From Pithys albifrons albifrons (lineage: Eukaryota > Chordata > Aves > Passeriformes > Thamnophilidae): a stretch of DNA of 64,000 nucleotides. The stretch is from contig NC_092471.1 in the NCBI RefSeq assembly GCF_047495875.1, forward strand, positions 12,359,001-12,423,000. Reading direction: 5' to 3'. The notes beneath the pieces are model-generated. The model worked only from the letters and a program-made list of their open reading frames with translations. It was not told where the DNA came from and searched no databases. This document shows positions 60,223-64,000 of the stretch, piece after piece. Both the position numbers and the translations under genes were made by a program. Each line of letters begins with the position of its first letter. Within the stretch, counting starts at the first letter, position 1.

Positions 60223-63054
60223 ACTCGTTTAAATATGCAAGATTCACTCTGCTCTGTGTGCCACCTGCCATGAACATGTGCAATAAAATCGAGAACTGAC
60301 CACTGCAGAGTTGGATCAAACACTCTGCAGTACCTGCCTAACAGGACAGTCAGTGCTCTCTGTATTCACCGAGTGTCAGGAACTGACAGGACTCATTATT
60401 TGCAGTCTAATGTTTCTCCAAACACATCTTAGTGTACTTTTTGGTTTAAGTTGTACAGGTGGCTCCTAGAGCACCGAAACACACATAATAAATAAGTTAC
60501 TGTTTTGTAAATTTTAAAATCTCCAGTCAAACTCATAGCCAGATAAGCAATCACTACATGAACACAAAAATTTATTTATTTTGAGAAAGTTCTTATTTTA
60601 GCAAACACTGTGGTGTATGAAGCTGTATGCAGAATCAGCAACTTGGCTGCTCAGTCTCCAGAAACACAGCACACCTTTGGGTTTCTCTCAAAAGAGCAGC
60701 GAGAGGTTGGCATTATTTCAGGCTCATCAGTACATTCTATCCTAAGCTAGGAAGTACAGCTCTTATGTTACAGCAGAGCACTTAATATAAAAATATTCCA
60801 CAAAGACAGGGATCAACAGGTGTGTCCATGGGATGCTGTGGAGAGTACAGATGATGGAATGAAGAACACCAGGCTCTCCCCAAGGCCTGCAGCAGCTCGT
60901 GGTGGGACCTGCCTATGCGGGGCAGAGTCAGCCCCTGCAAAGCCTTTGGGCTCCACAGCAAGACGAGGGCATGTTGGGAAATAATCACAGGAAAAGCTAT
61001 CAGATACATCAGCATGGCAATGTTTGTGTCTGTGAAAGCCTCTGTGCAACTAAGGGATAGTAAGAAAAATTCACTTGCACCAGCAGCCTGTTAAAGCAAA
61101 CCCAACATAAGTGCTGAGGCTGTTCTTACCGTGGGACATAAAGACTTTTGACAGCTGTGAAAGAAGCACCTCAGGGCACACGTGTGCTCTGCAGAAATCA
61201 TTTATTTGCTTTATATTTGTTTTCCAAGAGACTGAACTGAGAAATACAAAACAAACATGCTTATAATGACTGACATGGAACAGGATTTCTCTTTGTGGCA
61301 TCACATACTTAACATTATATTTATTCAGTTCCTCTCTATGCTAATATTTTTGTTCTTCTGTAAGCATAATTTCTGCAACCAAAGCCCTTACAAAGGCCTA
61401 AGGGTCCCTTCCCAAGGAGGGCAGTTACACAGCTGTTTTGTGGGCTGCTCTCCATTCCTGGCAATGAGCAGTGCAGGGGGGTGTGAGGGATGTATCAGTT
61501 ACAGCAGTGCCAAGGGCTCAGCGGGCAGAGGCTGAAAATACGACTGTTTGGGGATGGTGGGAAATACACCATGAGATAAACAGCAGCACGTGAGTGCTGG
61601 ACGTTTGTCTTGAGTGGTGCTGTTTAAAGGTCAGAAGTGTCAGCCTGGAAATGAAGGTGTTCGAGCTCTCAGCCCCCAGTAACCCAACCCCAGAGCTGTC
61701 ACACCACACACACTGCAGTGGGCACTGTGACACTGCCAGACTCCAGCCTCGCACCCACAGCGCTCTCCGGAGTCCCGTGTTTTCCATGGAAACACAGCAC
61801 TCAGGAAGAATCTTTGCTAAAGGAACTATTACACCACTCAAGTTACTTCTCTAAAGTTGCACAGAAAACACACAAAAGCAGCTTTATGAACTGGATAGCA
61901 AACTGCTGAAACTGAGTCAGCACACGCAGAGAGGAAACCTCAGTGAAGGTGTGTGCAGGATGCAGCTCTCACAGCTTACCATGTGCAGAACGGTGGTTTA
62001 GGAAAAAAAATAACCTTCCTTTCATGTTACTGCAGTCTACTGCTTTGTCTCCTAGAACGTGTCACATTTATTAAGTGTAATTTAAATTTAAAATGCCACA
62101 GTTAGGTGAAGCACATTGCTAAGTGGAACAAGGACCAGAGTCCATTGTACTGGCAATACTTGCACTGTAAAATGGGTTGCACTATATTGTAAGATAGCTT
62201 TAAAAAACAAACAAAACCCAGGTCTGATGTACAGATCTAACAAGTAATTTGCAAATCATAACCATTAGGTAGATGTTAAGAAAACTTGTACATGTTGGCC
62301 ATGCTTTTACTACAGCAAAAGGGTAGGCTAAATGTGTCATTAACAGGTAACTTTAAAAATATTCATTTATTGTAAGTTTATTAAATAATTTTTAAAAAGA
62401 AATTCTGCATCTCTGTACCTGTCTTGGTATTGCTCACTTACAATCTTATTTTCTCCAGTAAGGAGTTAAAACAGAACACTACTTCAATGTTAATAAAAAG
62501 ATAATTTAAACATCTCTTTAATTAGTACAATTGTAAGAGAACAAGTACTGGGATGTAATGTGCTATTTTAAGCCTGTCCTTGTTAACTTGTTTCTAATTT
62601 CACAGGCTTTCAAGCATACCTAGATTTTTTAAAAATTGATATATACATTATTATTCTAACTGCCATTATACACCTATGCTATAAAACATCCCTAATTATC
62701 AGTGTCTGGAAATAGGGGTATTTCCCCTGCACACTGAGAGTGATGAGCAAAACTCATGAGATGAGCTGCGTCATCATCACACAGTTTAAAGTAAAACAGA
62801 TGTGCACACAGGTATTCTGTGCTGGGCTTTGACACTTCACAGCTGCCATTGCCAGACCAGTGAATTTATAGTAAGAACTTTAAAAGAAATATAATATTGT
62901 CTAATAGGCAAGTTGCAAGCATGCTTTTTAAAAAAGATGCTCTCCTGATGAAGCAGTAACATGCTACAGGGAATCCAGTCACATCAATACACACTGAAGG
63001 AAATCCTCGTTCATTAGTTTGGTCCTCACTGAACAACAGTGTTATTCAAGTACT
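60223..63054. other. Gene-free AT-rich DNA
   Basis: No exon or repeat recognised. The modestly GC-rich stretch at 61.4-61.8 kb carries overlapping open frames on both strands without family similarity. Confidence 0.5.
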
Positions 63055-63161
63055 TCGGATTTAAAGTGATAACCCAGAATCCACCTTGGATCACTTTAAA
63101 TCCGAGACTCTTAAATCTGTGATAATTGGTGGATTACTTTATCTCTACCTTGGAGATAAAG
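63055..63161. repeat. Cluster of perfect inverted repeats (hairpins)
   Basis: Arm TCGGATTTAAAGTGAT at 63055-63070 pairs perfectly with 63090-63105 across a 19-base loop. A second hairpin, CTTTATCTC at 63137-63145, pairs with GAGATAAAG at 63153-63161 across a 7-base loop. AATCCACC in the first loop also matches GGTGGATT at about 63128-63135, so alternative folds exist. No coding frame is present. Confidence 0.85.
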
Positions 63162-63246
63162 ATATCTCACCTTGAAGGCCAGTGACCTCCCAGATGTACA
63201 ATATCCATTGATTTGGTAATAACTGTACTAAAAAGCTTATGCAAAA

Positions 63247-63270
63247 ATGTAAATAAATAAATAAAAAATC
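63247..63270. repeat. (AAAT)n short microsatellite
   Basis: TAAATAAATAAATAAAAAAT-type run. Confidence 0.8.
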
Positions 63271-63689
63271 AATATTTAGGATTCCTTAAAACCACTCTAC
63301 TGAGGTGCAAAGTACTCTGTGATTTCAGTGGTAAGTCCATGTGTTTAGTTCTATCTGAAGCAAAGAAAAAGGGAAACAATTCCTGACATCCTTCACATTA
63401 CACAGCTGTTGATCCAAAAGCAAAGCAAATAAAACACACACTGACTTTTTGAAGCGGCAGCTCCAACCTCACTCCCATCCTAAGCAACTCGCATACACAA
63501 ACTTTAAAAATCATCCATTACACAAACTCACAATCTGGCAACATGCTGGCTAAAGGAAAACTCTTCCCACCCCTCCCAGTTCCATGCCCACAATCACCTT
63601 TCCTGGCTGCTTCTGCTTCTCCACTTCCCAGGACTGCCTGTGCTATTTATTTCCTCACTGAAAAATGGCTCAACGTGCCTCTGAGTTTT

Positions 63690-63733
63690 CTGCTATATTT
63701 GGGATATAACTAACTGCTATATTTGGGATATAA
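63690..63733. repeat. Two-copy direct repeat, 20 bp at 24-bp spacing
   Basis: CTGCTATATTTGGGATATAA occurs at 63690-63709 and 63714-63733, exactly repeated. The core CTATATTTGG resembles a degenerate CArG box, which may be coincidence. Confidence 0.8.
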
Positions 63734-63800
63734 ATACCTCTCCAGCCAATCTTAACAACACCCCTCACACCCATATTGAACACACCTATCGAACTGCTGC

Positions 63801-64000
63801 AGAATCATAGAAAGTTAAGGGGTTGGCACAGACCTTAAACATTATCTAGTCCCAGCCCCTTGCCATGGGCAGGAAACCAGGCTGGCTCAAAGCCTTATCC
63901 AGCCTGGCACTGAACACTGCCAGGGCTGGGGCATCCACAGCCTCCCTGGGCAACCTGTTGCAGTGTCTCAGCACCCTTAAAGTGAAGCAGAGGATGAAGC
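63801..64000 (-). mobile_element. Older CR1 LINE fragment, cut by the window end
   Basis: Starts with AGAATCATAGAAAGTTAAGG and continues through GGGGCATCCACAGCCTCCCT. Minus-oriented and diverged; it runs off the window. Confidence 0.85.

Overview
This is nuclear DNA of a bird, most likely a songbird. It has vertebrate split genes with GT-AG introns and many 5'-truncated CR1 LINE copies whose 3' ends carry the ATTCTATG-type octamer. It also has one tRNA-Ile-headed SINE with a CR1-like tail at about 6.64-6.78 kb, the type described in zebra finch as TguSINE1. Most of the many short open frames are noise in AT-rich non-coding DNA or lie inside repeats. I found no bacterial, viral or CRISPR-like system.

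Three protein-coding genes are well supported. They occur in the order seen at human Xq23: NXT2 (+ strand, CDS 16919-20521, four exons, 141 aa), KCNE5 (- strand, one coding exon, 26110-26418, 102 aa) and ACSL4 (- strand, coding exons from 45143 down to 32644). I reconstructed 14 ACSL4 coding exons with matching splice phases. They give 711 codons, which from memory equals the long mammalian isoform, with the short-isoform start retained at codon 42. NXT2 acts in mRNA export, KCNE5 is a potassium-channel beta subunit and ACSL4 is an arachidonate-preferring acyl-CoA synthetase. They are unrelated in pathway, so the block is conserved synteny rather than an operon-like unit.

Layout: 1-16 kb is intergenic, with CR1 fragments, the SINE, a (GGGAA)22 purine tract, an orphan CpG-rich patch beside a (GGGAT)n array, and a 46-bp minisatellite just upstream of NXT2. 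NXT2 and its CpG-island promoter occupy 16.8-22.6 kb. KCNE5 lies in a second CpG island, and a ~72-bp minisatellite begins at its stop codon. The probable ACSL4 3' UTR lies somewhere in 30-32.6 kb, coding exons run from 32.6 to 45.1 kb, and 45.3-64 kb is probably ACSL4 5' intron or upstream DNA. That last part has a 43/44-bp minisatellite, three young CR1 copies (two forming a long inverted pair) and a cluster of perfect hairpins near 63.1 kb.

The least explained structures are a near-identical 139/147-bp duplication on either side of NXT2 (15.07 kb and 21.95 kb), the hairpin cluster at 63.06-63.16 kb, the CpG-rich patch at 9.14 kb with no gene, and the KCNE5 C-terminus ending inside a minisatellite unit.
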